Origin: Iodobacter ciconiae
GTDB lineage: Bacteria; Pseudomonadota; Gammaproteobacteria; Burkholderiales; Chitinibacteraceae
Length of the DNA stretch: 64,000 bases
Assembly: GCF_003952345.1 (NCBI RefSeq)
Contig: NZ_CP034433.1
Location: 3,348,001 to 3,412,000 of the forward strand
Reading direction: 5' to 3'
Position numbers and translations under genes: made by a program
The notes under the pieces: generated by a model
Seen by the model: only the letters and a program-made list of their open reading frames with translations
Databases searched by the model: none
What the model was told of the DNA's origin: nothing
Part shown: piece after piece, positions 17,940 through 29,148 of the stretch
How the letters are laid out: the number at the start of each line of letters is the position of its first letter
Position numbering within the stretch: position 1 is the first letter of the stretch

Positions 17940-19013
17940 TTGGATTACACCGTGTACGCTCAGCGCAAGATCATCCATATTGATTGCGATTGTTTTTATG
18001 CCGCAGTAGAAATGCGTGATCAGCCCTTATTGCGCGATGTGCCGTTGGCCATTGGTGGCGAGGCCGACCGGCGTGGTGTGATTGCCACATGTAATTACCC
18101 GGCACGCAAGTTTGGTGTGCACTCGGCTATGTCAACTTATCGCGCCCAGCAAATATGTCCCAATTTGGTTTTACTTCCTCCCGATTTCCCTCGTTACCGT
18201 ACCGCATCTCAGGCAATGCGCACTATTTTTGCTGATTACACCGATCATATCGAGCCTTTGTCTCTGGATGAGGCTTATCTGGATGTGACGGGCCTGACAC
18301 ACTGTCAGGGCAGCGCTTCGCGCATGGCGATGGAAATTCGTAAACGTATTGCTGCGGAAGTCGGGATTACTGCAAGTGCTGGTATTGCGCCAAATAAGCT
18401 TTTGGCTAAAATTGCCAGCGATTGGCATAAGCCTAATGGACAATTTGTTATCCGCCCTCAGGATATTGATGCTTTTATGCTGAGTTTGCCGCTTAAAAAG
18501 CTATGGGGTGTTGGTAAAGTCACTGCCGCTCGCCTGGCAAGGCAGGGGGCACATTGCTGTGCTGATTTACAAGATTGGCCTTTGGAGCGATTGCTGCGTG
18601 AATTCGGGAAATTTGGCAGTCAGTTATTTGAGCAGTGCCGGGGTGTTGATCTACGGCCCGTCGCTACTGGTGAGCGGCGAAAATCGTTATCAGTTGAAAA
18701 TACCTTTGATCATGATCTGCCTGATCTGGAAACCTGCCATGCCGCATTGCCTGCCTTGGTGAATGATTGGCAGCGTCGTATGCAGCGTGCTATTGGTGAG
18801 CGCCAGCATAAAGCTTTCGTAAAAATAAAGTTCAGTGATTTTAGTCAGACGACGGTGGAGTGCATTTGCCCGAATCCATCCATAGAAACCTTTGGCCTTT
18901 TGCTGACAGAGGGGTTTGAGCGAGGCAAAAAGCCAGTGCGTTTGCTGGGGGTGGGGGCCAGGTTTGAAGAGTTAAGAGCTCAGCCAGAGCAGCTCTGTTT
19001 ATGGCCGGGCTGA
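17940..19013 (+). CDS. dinB: DNA polymerase IV (Y-family translesion polymerase)
   Basis: Error-prone bypass polymerase. 357 residues from a TTG start (MDYTVYAQRKIIHIDCDCFYAAVEMRDQP). Catalytic motifs: IDCDCFYAAVEMR, with Cys where the family usually has Met in DMDCF, and the SLDEAYLDVTG carboxylates. The HhH-like thumb region LWGVGKVTAARLARQG and the little-finger KIKFSDFSQTTVE are in order. The usual C-terminal clamp-binding motif may be EQLCLWPG. I do not see a convincing LexA box in the 140 bp upstream, so SOS control is uncertain. Confidence 0.95.
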   Translation: MDYTVYAQRKIIHIDCDCFYAAVEMRDQPLLRDVPLAIGGEADRRGVIATCNYPARKFGVHSAMSTYRAQQICPNLVLLPPDFPRYRTASQAMRTIFADYTDHIEPLSLDEAYLDVTGLTHCQGSASRMAMEIRKRIAAEVGITASAGIAPNKLLAKIASDWHKPNGQFVIRPQDIDAFMLSLPLKKLWGVGKVTAARLARQGAHCCADLQDWPLERLLREFGKFGSQLFEQCRGVDLRPVATGERRKSLSVENTFDHDLPDLETCHAALPALVNDWQRRMQRAIGERQHKAFVKIKFSDFSQTTVECICPNPSIETFGLLLTEGFERGKKPVRLLGVGARFEELRAQPEQLCLWPG

Positions 19014-19134
19014 GGCGTGCTTAGAATTGAGTAATCAGAATTAAGTTTGTTGATTAATGGCTTGGCGTATTTTCCATGTGTCTGCCAGGCTCGTTTTGGC
19101 CTGACAAACACGCGTAGGTGAATAAATGGCTAGT

Positions 19135-20010
19135 TTATTGAGCCAGTGCCTTTTGTTTTTCCAGCATACGGCGTTTTATTTCTGTGATCGCTGCAATGGC
19201 TGCTTTTTCACCTTCTAAAATAGCGATGTTTTTCTGGTCGAAATCTGCCGCACCAATCTTGCCTACTTTCGGACGAAGGATAAAGTCAGCGCGTGTCATT
19301 TCTTGCTCGCCCAGTTTTTGTCCCATAATCATGACGGCCTGATTCACTATTCCAAGCATATTACTTGGCGTGTTGCTGCCATTGGCTTTGGATGAAATAT
19401 CCACGGCGATAATAAAATCAGCACCTAGTTCTTTGGCGGCATCAACCGGTACCGGACTAATTACCCCTCCATCTACGTAGCGGCGTCCCGCAATCATCAC
19501 AGGCTCGAATACGCCGGGGATGCTGGATGAGGCACGTACTGCCTGGCCGGTGTTGCCGCGTGCAAAAGAAATTCGCGTACCGGTGTCCAGCTCCGTAGCC
19601 ACTGCAGCAAAAGGTTTGTTGAGCTTATCCAAGGGGCGGTTATCAACGAGTTTGTTAACGTAATCCTGTAATTTCTGTCCTTTGACTAAGCCACCGGACA
19701 TAAGGCTTAAATCGCGGATTTGCGACTCATCCAAACCGAATGCACGCTCTTGCAGGGTAAAACCATTCATGCCTGATGCATAAAGCGCGCCAACCACGCT
19801 GCCTGCACTGGTGCCACTTACCACATCTGGCACAATCCCGTTGGCTTCCAGCATTTTAATGACACCAATATGGGCGAAGCCTTTAGCAGCTCCGCCGCCT
19901 AGTGCGAGGCCAATTTTAAGTTTAGGCAGTGGCTTGGGGGGCGCTGGGGGCGGAGTAGTGCATGCGGCCAGAAAGCTCAGTGCGATTAAGCTGGCAAATA
20001 ATTTCTTCAT
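19135..20010 (-). CDS. Patatin-like phospholipase lipoprotein (RssA/YchK-like)
   Basis: Starts at the ATG 20008-20010, overlapping the trmO stop (ATGA); 291 residues. A lipoprotein signal with lipobox LAAC (MKKLFASLIALSFLAAC) is followed by a Pro-rich linker. Patatin motifs: oxyanion GGGAAKGFAHIG, nucleophile GTSAGS and the Asp of the dyad in YVDGGVISPVPV. It is thus a membrane-anchored serine hydrolase, probably acting on phospholipid or lysophospholipid. The C-terminus (KRRMLEKQKALAQ) is basic. It is translationally coupled to trmO, which has no known functional link. Confidence 0.9.
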   Translation of the reverse strand: MKKLFASLIALSFLAACTTPPPAPPKPLPKLKIGLALGGGAAKGFAHIGVIKMLEANGIVPDVVSGTSAGSVVGALYASGMNGFTLQERAFGLDESQIRDLSLMSGGLVKGQKLQDYVNKLVDNRPLDKLNKPFAAVATELDTGTRISFARGNTGQAVRASSSIPGVFEPVMIAGRRYVDGGVISPVPVDAAKELGADFIIAVDISSKANGSNTPSNMLGIVNQAVMIMGQKLGEQEMTRADFILRPKVGKIGAADFDQKNIAILEGEKAAIAAITEIKRRMLEKQKALAQ

Positions 20011-20696
20011 ATTACTTTCTCCAGGGCGACGACATAGGCAGTTTGCCCGTCGCAGCGCCATTTAACATCAAATTGATACAACCTTACACCGTAGATGCGC
20101 TTTGCATCGCTTGCATAGGCTGGGCGAGGGTCCTGTTTTAATATGTCTTTAATGAGCTCACGCAGCTCCGGCTTCAGATGTGCTGTTATGTCAGGACTAA
20201 AGATAACCGCGAGTTCCGGTGGGGGGCTGTCAGCAAAGCCACTTCGTGCATCTGGAATGCTTTCTGCGTAAGGAATATAAGGTTTGATATCTAAGATGGG
20301 TGTGCCATCGACTAAATCAATGCCTTTAAATGTGAGGGTGACACCTGATTGAGTATCAATTTTAATCAGCTCAACCAAAGACAGGCCAACTGGATTTGGC
20401 CTAAAAGGTGAGCGGCTGGCAAAAACCCCTATTCTTGTATTGCCACCCAGCCTGGGCGGGCGCACGGTGGGCTTCCAGCCTGCGGCGCTTTGGTGAAACA
20501 CAAAAGTGAGCCAGACATGGGAGAAGTCTTCCAGCCCGCGTACTGCTTCGGCACGATCGTAGGGCTGCAGTAGCTTAAGCGTGCCCAGGGCATTAGGGGC
20601 TAGGCGTGGCTGGCGTGGAATGCCGAATTTATCTGCAAAGGGAGTAGCCAAGTAGCCTATGGGCTGAAAGGTAAAACTGCTCACACTGGCATCCAC
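20007..20696 (-). CDS. trmO: tRNA (adenine(37)-N6)-methyltransferase TrmO
   Basis: SAM-dependent enzyme that methylates t6A37 of threonine tRNA. 229 residues. TsaA/TrmO family beta-barrel motifs: FQPIGYLATPFADKFGIPRQP, LEDFSHVWLTFVFHQ, GGNTRIGVFASRSPFRPNPVGLS and DLVDGTPILDIKPYIPYAES, and the C-terminal segment DPRPAY. The gene sits upstream of, and overlaps, the patatin lipoprotein gene. Confidence 0.93.
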   Translation of the reverse strand: MDASVSSFTFQPIGYLATPFADKFGIPRQPRLAPNALGTLKLLQPYDRAEAVRGLEDFSHVWLTFVFHQSAAGWKPTVRPPRLGGNTRIGVFASRSPFRPNPVGLSLVELIKIDTQSGVTLTFKGIDLVDGTPILDIKPYIPYAESIPDARSGFADSPPPELAVIFSPDITAHLKPELRELIKDILKQDPRPAYASDAKRIYGVRLYQFDVKWRCDGQTAYVVALEKVI

Positions 20697-20757
20697 AAAG
20701 AGTGAAAAAAAGCGGAGCCGAGGCCCCGCTGGATTATATGCGAAAGCGTCCTTTGCT

Positions 20758-22077
20758 TTACAGGTTATGTACCCAGATTACACCGATCATAATGGGCGCA
20801 ACGATGGCACAAATACCGCGAAAAGCCGGGATCCAGTGTCCGCCTCCATTACTGAGCAGCTCGCTGTGAATGCGTGGCCAGATTATCCAGCCAGCGAAGA
20901 CAGCTACTAAAATACCGCCTGCAGGCATCATGATATTGGATGTTGCGTAGTCCATCAGATCAAATGCCGTTCTGCCAAATAACTTGCTCTTCGCCATGGG
21001 GCCAAAAGAGAGCGCGGCAGGGATGCTGGCGATAAATACGGCAACAGTTGTGATGTAAGCCGCAGATTGCCGCTTCCAGCCAAATTCATCAATAAAGTAG
21101 CTTACGATAGGTTCAACGATCGACACCGATGAGGTGAGCGCTGCAAATAATAGTAGTAAGAAGAAGGCAATCGCCCATGCCTGGCCAAATGGCATTTGCG
21201 CAAAGATGGCTGGCATGGTGATAAATGTCAGGCCAGGCCCTGCTGCAGGGTCAACGCCAAAAGCAAATACGGCTGGTAAAACCATAAAGCCAGCCAAGAC
21301 ACTGGCTAAGGTTGCTAAGATAGAAATCCAGAGCGTTGCACCTGCCAGGTTGGTTTCTTTCTCCACATAAGAGCCATAGGAAATAATAATCCCCATCCCC
21401 AGAGATAAAGAGAAGAAAGCCAAGCCTAAGGCATCAACCACCATGGCAGAAGTCAGCTTGCTAAAATCCGGTGTAAGAAAGTAGCGAACCCCTTCCAGTG
21501 CACCGGGCAAGGTGAGCGAGCGGGCAATAAGAACCAACATTAAAAGAAAGAGAGCAGGCATGAGTACTTTGCTCATGCGCTCAATACCTTTTTGCACGCC
21601 GCCTAGTACAACGGCAACGGTGACTCCTAAAAAGAGTGCGGTATAAAATAGTGAGCTGGCAGGGTCAGCAATAAAGTGGGTAAAGGCTGCACCGAGTGCC
21701 TTGGTATCCTGTCCCAGTGCTTCGCCAGTAATGGATTTGCCAATGTAAGCAATCACCCAGCCACCAACTACGCTGTAGTAAGCCATCACAATGAAAATGC
21801 ACAGTACAGATAGGCGCCCGGCCCAGGGCCAGAGGCCGCCTTTTAAATCACGAAATGCCGTTGTTGCCGAGCGGTTTGCCGCGCGGCCAATTACCATTTC
21901 AGCTAGCAGGAGTGCAATACCGACAGTGAAAACGCAGGCAAGGTAGGCGAGTAGAAATACGCCGCCACCATTTTTACCTGCTACATAGGGGAATTTCCAG
22001 ATGGCACCTAGGCCAACTGCAGAGCCGGAAGCGGCCAGAATAAAGCCGAGGCGAGAGCCCCAATTTGCACGAGACAT
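20758..22077 (-). CDS. Sodium-dependent transporter of the NSS/SNF family
   Basis: 439-residue inner-membrane Na+:amino-acid (or amine) symporter with about 11 membrane segments. The first helix holds the Na+/substrate-site signature GSAVGLGAIWKFPYVAGKNGGG. Further helices include GVFLLAYLACVFTVGIALLLAEMVIGR, a re-entrant TM6-like region ALGLAFFSLSLGMGIIISYGSY, and ITMPAIFAQMPFGQAWAIAFFLLLLFAALTSSVS. The substrate cannot be assigned. The promoter must lie in the AT-rich region 22078-22448, shared with a divergent gene. Confidence 0.93.
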   Translation of the reverse strand: MSRANWGSRLGFILAASGSAVGLGAIWKFPYVAGKNGGGVFLLAYLACVFTVGIALLLAEMVIGRAANRSATTAFRDLKGGLWPWAGRLSVLCIFIVMAYYSVVGGWVIAYIGKSITGEALGQDTKALGAAFTHFIADPASSLFYTALFLGVTVAVVLGGVQKGIERMSKVLMPALFLLMLVLIARSLTLPGALEGVRYFLTPDFSKLTSAMVVDALGLAFFSLSLGMGIIISYGSYVEKETNLAGATLWISILATLASVLAGFMVLPAVFAFGVDPAAGPGLTFITMPAIFAQMPFGQAWAIAFFLLLLFAALTSSVSIVEPIVSYFIDEFGWKRQSAAYITTVAVFIASIPAALSFGPMAKSKLFGRTAFDLMDYATSNIMMPAGGILVAVFAGWIIWPRIHSELLSNGGGHWIPAFRGICAIVAPIMIGVIWVHNL

Positions 22078-22448
22078 GGATCATTTTCCGAAATAATTAC
22101 TGCTGAAAAAAAAGACATAGAAGTACCCCGTCATTTTTTTGAAAGACAGATTTCGAAAAGATTGCATCAATAAGCGGATTTGCTGAAAGGCTATCTTTAT
22201 AAATCAAGAAAGGCTTGTGGCTTTTGATGATTCAAGCTGGGTAAGAATCTATTTAACCTTACTTGTTATTTTTTATCTTCATTGAATAGTTACTTGATTT
22301 TATTGATTTTGCCTATTTTTATGTTATTTGCATGGTGCGTAATGGGTGTTTGTAGTGGTAAACCTGTAGATAAAAAGCGTAAGAAAAGTTTTAGGCTTGC
22401 CAAGTCAGAAGCAAGACGCGACACTAGCCGCTCTTTTGTGAGGTAACC
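22078..22448. other. AT-rich divergent intergenic region
   Basis: 371 bp without a supported ORF, between the divergent symporter and the small membrane protein gene. It holds several T-runs and A-runs. I found no dyad, repeat or RNA gene I could defend. It presumably contains both promoters. Confidence 0.5.
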
Positions 22449-22790
22449 ATGTCATTTTATTTTCGCCCTGATAATGTCCCGGAACTTGATGGTTTAAGCC
22501 GCTGGGAGCAGCGTGTTTTGCTGCGCGGCACGTTTTTGAAAGAGCGCGCCATGTCGACCTTGGTTTTGCTTGTTGTGGTGATTGCGAGTGTGCAATTTGT
22601 AATTAATCCTGTTTTGGCTTCTGTGTGGCCTGATTTTCAAAGTAATAGTATTCCCTATGCTGGCGTATTGGTGGTTTGGTTATTGCTGCTGATGTGGCTA
22701 CGCGATGTGGTGATGATGAATGTGCTGCGCCCAAAAATTGCAATTAAGCGTGCTGAGAAAGCCAATGTGGCGACTCCTGCTGCTGCTTAG
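22449..22790 (+). CDS. Small two-helix membrane protein, unknown function
   Basis: 113 residues preceded by a GAGGTAACC-type ribosome site. The N-terminal about 35 residues are soluble (MSFYFRPDNVPELDGLSRWE), followed by two membrane helices, STLVLLVVVIASVQFVINPVLA and YAGVLVVWLLLLMWLRDVVMM, and a basic/Ala-rich tail. I recognise no family. Its 3' end overlaps the amidase gene by 26 bp, so the two are expressed together and may work together on the envelope. Confidence 0.7.
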   Translation: MSFYFRPDNVPELDGLSRWEQRVLLRGTFLKERAMSTLVLLVVVIASVQFVINPVLASVWPDFQSNSIPYAGVLVVWLLLLMWLRDVVMMNVLRPKIAIKRAEKANVATPAAA

Positions 22791-23445
22791 TTGTGCTGCC
22801 CCGGCACAGGCTGCCACTATTGCTGTGGATGTTGGCCATCACTTGGGCGCGCCCGGTGCTGTGAGTGCTTATGGGGTGAGCGAGTTGAGCTACAACTTGG
22901 CACTTGCCCGCCAGGTAGAGAGCACTTTGCTGGCAGCCGGGCATAAGGTTGTTTTAATTAACGCAGATGGTCAGATGCGTGAATTACGTCATCGGGTACA
23001 GGTTGCAGCGGCTGCTGATCTATTGATTTCTATTCATCACGATTCGGTACAGCCGCAGTATTTACAGGCATGGGATGTGGCAGGTAAAAGCCAGCACTAT
23101 GCGGATCAATTTAGTGGTTATTCCCTGTTTATTCATTCGCAAGCCTTGCAGTTTAGCCGCTCTTTCGCCTGTGCCCAGGCGGTGTCACAGTCTTTACTGA
23201 GTCAGGGCTTTAAGCCGACGAACCATCATGCACCGGGCATTGCCGGGGAGGAACGTGTACAGCTTGATCCTCGCTTAGGTATTTATGATGCAGATTTTGT
23301 CGTGGTGCGCCTTGGTAAAATCCCTTCCATTCTGTTTGAAGCAGGTGTGATTGTGAATCGGGCAGAGGCACTTGCTTTGCAAGAGCCCGCTACCCAAATT
23401 CATATGGCCGAAGCCATTTTAAAAGGTCTTGCTTGTCTGAAGTAA
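22765..23445 (+). CDS. N-acetylmuramoyl-L-alanine amidase, Amidase_3 family
   Basis: Periplasmic zinc amidase that cleaves the bond between muramic acid and the peptide stem. The start was chosen at the ATG 22765, which gives a clean signal peptide (MWRLLLLLSCAAPAQA). 226 residues. Zinc ligands: His in AVDVGHHLGAPG, Glu in GVSELSYNLALA and His in LISIHHDSVQ; catalytic Glu in ILFEAGVIVN. It lacks the AMIN domain of AmiC, so septal targeting is not obvious. It overlaps the upstream membrane protein gene. Confidence 0.92.
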   Translation: MWRLLLLLSCAAPAQAATIAVDVGHHLGAPGAVSAYGVSELSYNLALARQVESTLLAAGHKVVLINADGQMRELRHRVQVAAAADLLISIHHDSVQPQYLQAWDVAGKSQHYADQFSGYSLFIHSQALQFSRSFACAQAVSQSLLSQGFKPTNHHAPGIAGEERVQLDPRLGIYDADFVVVRLGKIPSILFEAGVIVNRAEALALQEPATQIHMAEAILKGLACLK

Positions 23446-23553
23446 AGTGCTTGCCTGAGTGCTCATTTGCGAAATCTTTATGCAAGGTTGGCACAGGGGC
23501 GGATCTATCGTCTAAAATCCCTCCTTTGTTTTTTAATGAACTCGGTTGCCGCC

Positions 23554-25260
23554 ATGCGCACGTCACAACTTTATTTCTCAACTCTAAAAGAAGCGCCTTC
23601 CGAGGCCGAACTGATCTCGCACAAGCTGATGCTGCGTGCAGGTTTAATCAAACGCCTTGGTTCCGGCCTTTATACATGGATGCCGCTGGGGTTGCGTGTA
23701 CTGCGTAAAGTTGAAGCCGTGATCCGCGATGAAATGAATAAAGCAGGTGCGCAGGAAATGCTGATGCCTGCGGTGCAGCCTGCAGAGTTGTGGCAGGAAA
23801 CGGGGCGCTGGGATGTTTTTGGCCCGCAAATGCTTAAAATTACTGACCGTCATGAGCGTCAGTTTTGCTTTGGCCCGACGCACGAAGAGGTGATTACTGA
23901 CATCGCCCGCTCGGAATTACGCAGCTACAAACAATTGCCGGTGAGCTTTTATCAGATACAAACTAAATTTCGTGACGAAATTCGGCCGCGTTTTGGTGTG
24001 ATGCGTGCGCGCGAATTTACTATGAAAGATGCATATTCTTTCCATGCTAATTTTGAATCTTTGCAAGCTACTTATGGTGCGATGTATCAGAGTTATTCCA
24101 ATGTGTTTGCTCGCCTGGGCTTGAAGTTCCGTGCTGTGGCCGCCGATACCGGTGCAATTGGCGGCTCGGGCAGCCATGAGTTCCATGTGCTGGCGGATGC
24201 CGGTGAAGATCTGTTGGCCTACTGTCCAGATTCAGATTATGCGGCCAACACCGAGCTGGCCGAAGCCTTGGCTCCAGCCGAGCCACGCCGCGCACCGGGC
24301 GAAGCGATGCGTGATATCGATACCCCTAAGCAGACCACTTGTGAAGCCGTTGCTGCATTGATGGATATCAGCATGGAGCGCACGGTTAAATTACTGGCCT
24401 TGATGACATCCGCCAATGAGCTGGTCATTGCCCTGCTGCGCGGCGATCACAACTTAAACGAAGTAAAACTGGGTAAGGTCGAAGGTATGGCCGATTTTCG
24501 CTTTGCCAGTGACGAAGAAATCCGTGCTGCCTTTAATTGTCCGCCAGGCTTTCTTGGGCCGGTTGGCATTCCAGCTGGCGTGCGCGTGATTGCAGATCGC
24601 ACCGTTGCCGCGATGAGCGATTTTGTTTGTGGTGCAAATAAGCCTAAGTTTCACCTGGCTGGTGTTAACTTTGGCCGTGATTTGCCAGAGCCAAATATCG
24701 TTGCCGATATTCGTAATGTGGTGAATGGCGATGCCAGCCCGGATGGCAAAGGCACATTAGAAATCTGCCGTGGCATCGAAGTGGGCCATATTTTCCAGCT
24801 GCGCACTACTTACGCAGAAAAGATGAAATGTCAGTTTACTGATGCAGATGGCTCATTAAAAACCATGGAAATGGGCTGCTATGGTATCGGTGTGTCGCGC
24901 ATCGTTGCCGCTGCTATTGAGCAAAACCATGACGAACGCGGGATTAAATATCCCGCAGCTATCGCTCCATTTACTGTAGCAATTGTGCCTATGGGCTATC
25001 ACCGCTCAGAAACGATTAAAGCAGCGGCCGATGCGCTGTATGCCGAGTTTACTGCCGCAGGCGTGGATGTCTTGTTAGATGATCGTAATGAGCGTCCGGG
25101 CTCCATGTTTGCTGATATGGAATTAATCGGCATTCCTCATCGTATTACCATCGGTGAAAAAGGCTTGGCGGAAGGCATGGTTGAATACATTGCCCGTGCT
25201 GGCGGTGAGATGAAAAAAATCGCACTTACTGATGTGGTTCGCGTGTTGAGCGAAAAGTAA
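23554..25260 (+). CDS. proS: Proline--tRNA ligase (bacterial type with editing domain)
   Basis: Class II synthetase charging tRNA-Pro. The start was chosen at the ATG 23554 ([38 protein letters not shown], the canonical N-terminus); upstream in-frame sequence is not ProRS-like. 568 residues. Motif 2 region [26 protein letters not shown], the INS editing insertion at about 220-390 ([20 protein letters not shown] type), motif 3 [11 protein letters not shown] and the anticodon-binding C-terminus [22 protein letters not shown] are all in order. A terminator follows. Confidence 0.97.
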   Translation: MRTSQLYFSTLKEAPSEAELISHKLMLRAGLIKRLGSGLYTWMPLGLRVLRKVEAVIRDEMNKAGAQEMLMPAVQPAELWQETGRWDVFGPQMLKITDRHERQFCFGPTHEEVITDIARSELRSYKQLPVSFYQIQTKFRDEIRPRFGVMRAREFTMKDAYSFHANFESLQATYGAMYQSYSNVFARLGLKFRAVAADTGAIGGSGSHEFHVLADAGEDLLAYCPDSDYAANTELAEALAPAEPRRAPGEAMRDIDTPKQTTCEAVAALMDISMERTVKLLALMTSANELVIALLRGDHNLNEVKLGKVEGMADFRFASDEEIRAAFNCPPGFLGPVGIPAGVRVIADRTVAAMSDFVCGANKPKFHLAGVNFGRDLPEPNIVADIRNVVNGDASPDGKGTLEICRGIEVGHIFQLRTTYAEKMKCQFTDADGSLKTMEMGCYGIGVSRIVAAAIEQNHDERGIKYPAAIAPFTVAIVPMGYHRSETIKAAADALYAEFTAAGVDVLLDDRNERPGSMFADMELIGIPHRITIGEKGLAEGMVEYIARAGGEMKKIALTDVVRVLSEK

Positions 25261-25272
25261 ATTGTTAGATGA

Positions 25273-25301
25273 GGGCACTGTATATACACAGTGCCTTTTT
25301 T
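25273..25301 (+). terminator. Rho-independent terminator of proS
   Basis: GGCACTGT, loop ATATAC, ACAGTGCC then TTTTTT, about 15 bp after the proS stop. Confidence 0.88.
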
Positions 25302-25513
25302 ATATACTTTGTCCTTTAATGAGATCTTGAGTTTTTTTTTGGGGGGCTTGAGATAGATTTTTTGGGTTTTTGTGTGTGGTCCTGCTTATTCAAGCATTTG
25401 CTCCGATTGTGCTTGCTGAGAGGTGATGCTGGTTTTGTAGCAAAATTCAAAAATAGCTTTTTCTTTAAATCAATGGCTTAGCGCATTGCAGTGGTTTTAT
25501 ATCCCGCTAGTGG

Positions 25514-25542
25514 TTGACCTTCCCGGGTAAGGTCCGTATATT
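25514..25542 (+). promoter_or_regulatory. Probable rRNA operon promoter
   Basis: TTGACC (25514-25519), 17-bp spacer, TATATT (25537-25542), followed by the GC-rich discriminator TCGGCCTC typical of stringently controlled rRNA promoters. An A/T-rich block at about 25440-25478 upstream could be an UP element. About 180 bp of leader separates it from 16S. The interval 25302-25513 holds no supported gene. Confidence 0.65.
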
Positions 25543-25594
25543 TCGGCCTCTCGCTGCAGCACACACGGCAACACAGTGTTTGGGCAAGCGAAAC

Positions 25595-25610
25595 GATCTT
25601 TAAAAAAATA
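25595..25610 (+). promoter_or_regulatory. boxA-like antitermination element in the rRNA leader
   Basis: GATCTTTAAAAAAATA, repeated identically in the 16S-23S spacer at 27395-27410. Position and sequence resemble boxA (TGCTCTTTAACA), where NusB/NusE bind to prevent Rho-dependent termination in rRNA operons. Confidence 0.7.
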
Positions 25611-25628
25611 CAGTCGATGAGTGTGAGT
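25611..25628 (+). other. 5' arm of the 16S precursor processing stem
   Basis: CAGTCGATGAGTGTGAGT is perfectly complementary to 27282-27299 in the spacer. The 18-bp helix encloses 16S and is the expected RNase III substrate that releases pre-16S. Confidence 0.85.
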
Positions 25629-25723
25629 GCTTGATTCGGAAGCGAAACAAGTGCTTGCATAGTAAGAGTCATTTTTCGGAATGGCTTGAGTTTTGTAAGC
25701 CAGTAAGTACTAGCTTAGTGATT

Positions 25724-27258
<1,535 letters not shown>

Positions 27259-27281
27259 AAGAGAAGACTTTTGGATTGAGT

Positions 27282-27299
27282 ACTCACACTCATCGACTG
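27282..27299 (+). other. 3' arm of the 16S precursor processing stem
   Basis: ACTCACACTCATCGACTG, the exact reverse complement of the leader segment 25611-25628. Confidence 0.85.
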
Positions 27300-27394
27300 T
27301 AGGTTTAGGGATTGTTGGTTTAGGATGCAGAATTAATCGGGCTGAACAAAAGTCACATTAATTCTGGTTTCTAAAATCAGCAAGACAGTAAATT

Positions 27395-27410
27395 GATCTT
27401 TAAAAAAATA
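27395..27410 (+). promoter_or_regulatory. boxA-like element in the spacer
   Basis: GATCTTTAAAAAAATA, identical over 16 bases to the leader copy. Bacterial rRNA operons typically carry one boxA before 16S and one before 23S. Confidence 0.7.
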
Positions 27411-28616
27411 GAAGAAGTAATACTCAAGTTTAGAAATAAATAAGGGTAGATTGTATCAAAATTGATTATTCGAAGTCAGAACTGAATAATCGATGTCGCA
27501 AACAAAGCGAAATCAGATACTTCGAATTGTATTAACTTTGTTGATACGTGTTTGAGGTTATAGGATCAAGCGACTAAGTGCATCTGGTGGATGCCTTGGC
27601 GATGATAGGCGAAGAAGGACGCGTTAGCCTGCGAAAAGCGATGGGGAGCTGGCAAATAAGCTTTGATCCATCGATATCCGAATGGGGAAACCCGGCCCTT
27701 TTGGGTCACTCATCACTGAATACATAGGTGGTGTAGAGCGAACTCGGCGAACTGAAACATCTAAGTAGCCGAAGGAAAAGAAATCAACCGAGATTCCCAA
27801 AGTAGTGGCGAGCGAAATGGGAAGAGCCTGCATGTGATAGATCAAACTTTAGTGGAACAGTCTGGAAAGTCTGGCGATAGTGGGTGATAGCCCCGTACAC
27901 GAAAGAGATTGGTTGGTACTAAGCATGCGAGAAGTAGGGCGGGACACGAGAAATCCTGTTTGAAGATGGGGGGACCATCCTCCAAGGCTAAATACTCATC
28001 ATCGACCGATAGTGAACCAGTACCGTGAGGGAAAGGCGAAAAGAACCCCGGGAGGGGAGTGAAATAGAACCTGAAACCGGATGCATACAAACAGTGGGAG
28101 CCCTTGCAAAATGGGGTGACTGCGTACCTTTTGTATAATGGGTCAGCGACTTACGTTCAGTAGCGAGCTTAACCGAGTAGGGGAGGCGTAGGGAAACCGA
28201 GTCCGAATAGGGCGCATAGTTGCTGGGCGTAGACCCGAAACCAAGTGATCTATCCATGGCCAGGATGAAGCTGCGGTAATACGCAGTGGAGGTCCGAACC
28301 CACTAATGTTGCAAAATTAGGGGATGAGCTGTGGATAGGGGTGAAAGGCTAAACAAACTTGGAAATAGCTGGTTCTCCTCGAAAACTATTTAGGTAGTGC
28401 CTCATGTATCACTGACGGGGGTAAAGCACTGTTATGGCTAGGGGGTCATCGCGACTTACCAAACCATGGCAAACTCTGAATACCGTCAAGTGCGAGCATG
28501 GGAGACAGACTGTGGGTGCTAACGTCCATGGTCAAGAGGGAAACAACCCAGATCGCCGTCTAAGGTCCCAAATAATCAGTTAAGTGGAAAACGAGGTGGG
28601 AAGGCATAGACAGCCA

Positions 28617-28648
<32 letters not shown>

Positions 28649-28726
28649 GAAAGCGTAATAGCTCACTGGTCGAGTCGTCCTGCGCGGAAGATGTAACGGG
28701 GCTCAAACTGATAACCGAAGACGCGA

Positions 28727-29148
28727 ATTTAGGAGTCAGCTTTCAGGCTTCAGGAGTCAAACGATGGTTCAACGTGTAGAAGAATTGGACGTGTTTAAGA
28801 AAGCCTATGTGGTCTCCTTAGAGATTCATCGGATGAGCTTAAGCTTTCCAAAGATTGAACAATACGCGTTGGGTGATCAAATACGACGATCGAGTAAAAG
28901 CATTGTTGCAAATCTTGCAGAAGGATTTGGCAAACAAGGCTACTTGAAAGGAGAATTTTTACGCTTCATTTTTATTGCCTTAGGCAGTGCAGATGAAGTG
29001 CGAGTTTGGCTACGATATAGCATGGATTTAGGATACATCAGTGAAACAGACTGGCAACGTTGGCGCGATCAATATGAAGAGATCGCCAAGATGTTGCATG
29101 GTTTAGGCAAATCACTGAAACCCGAACCCTGAAAGCTGGCTCCTAAAT
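28727..29148 (+). other. 23S intervening sequence (IVS) in the helix 45 region
   Basis: 422 bp absent from ordinary 23S. It is bounded by complementary arms ATTTAGGAGTCAGCTTTCAGG (28727-28747, 21 nt) and its partner at 29128-29148, pairing at every position with one G:U. The flanks CCGAAGACGCGA and GGTAGAGGAGCGTTCCGTAGGCCTGCGAAGG are normal 23S. Known IVSs at this site are cut out by RNase III without religation. The inside encodes a 122-residue protein. Confidence 0.93.
28764..29132 (+). CDS. Four-helix-bundle protein encoded in the 23S intervening sequence (S23/IVP family)
   Basis: 122 residues from an ATG with Shine-Dalgarno AGGAG (28752-28756) at 7-base spacing. It matches the 23S rRNA IVS protein family: VEELDVFKKAYVVSLEIHRMS, FPKIEQYALGDQIRRSSKSI, VANLAEGFGKQGYLKGEFLRF and ALGSADEVRVWLRYSMDLGYI, four amphipathic helices forming a toroidal pentamer in solved relatives. 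The molecular role is unknown in the family. The TGA stop (29130-29132) lies inside the 3' arm of the excision stem, so translation to the end would compete with formation of the stem. Confidence 0.92.
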   Translation: MVQRVEELDVFKKAYVVSLEIHRMSLSFPKIEQYALGDQIRRSSKSIVANLAEGFGKQGYLKGEFLRFIFIALGSADEVRVWLRYSMDLGYISETDWQRWRDQYEEIAKMLHGLGKSLKPEP

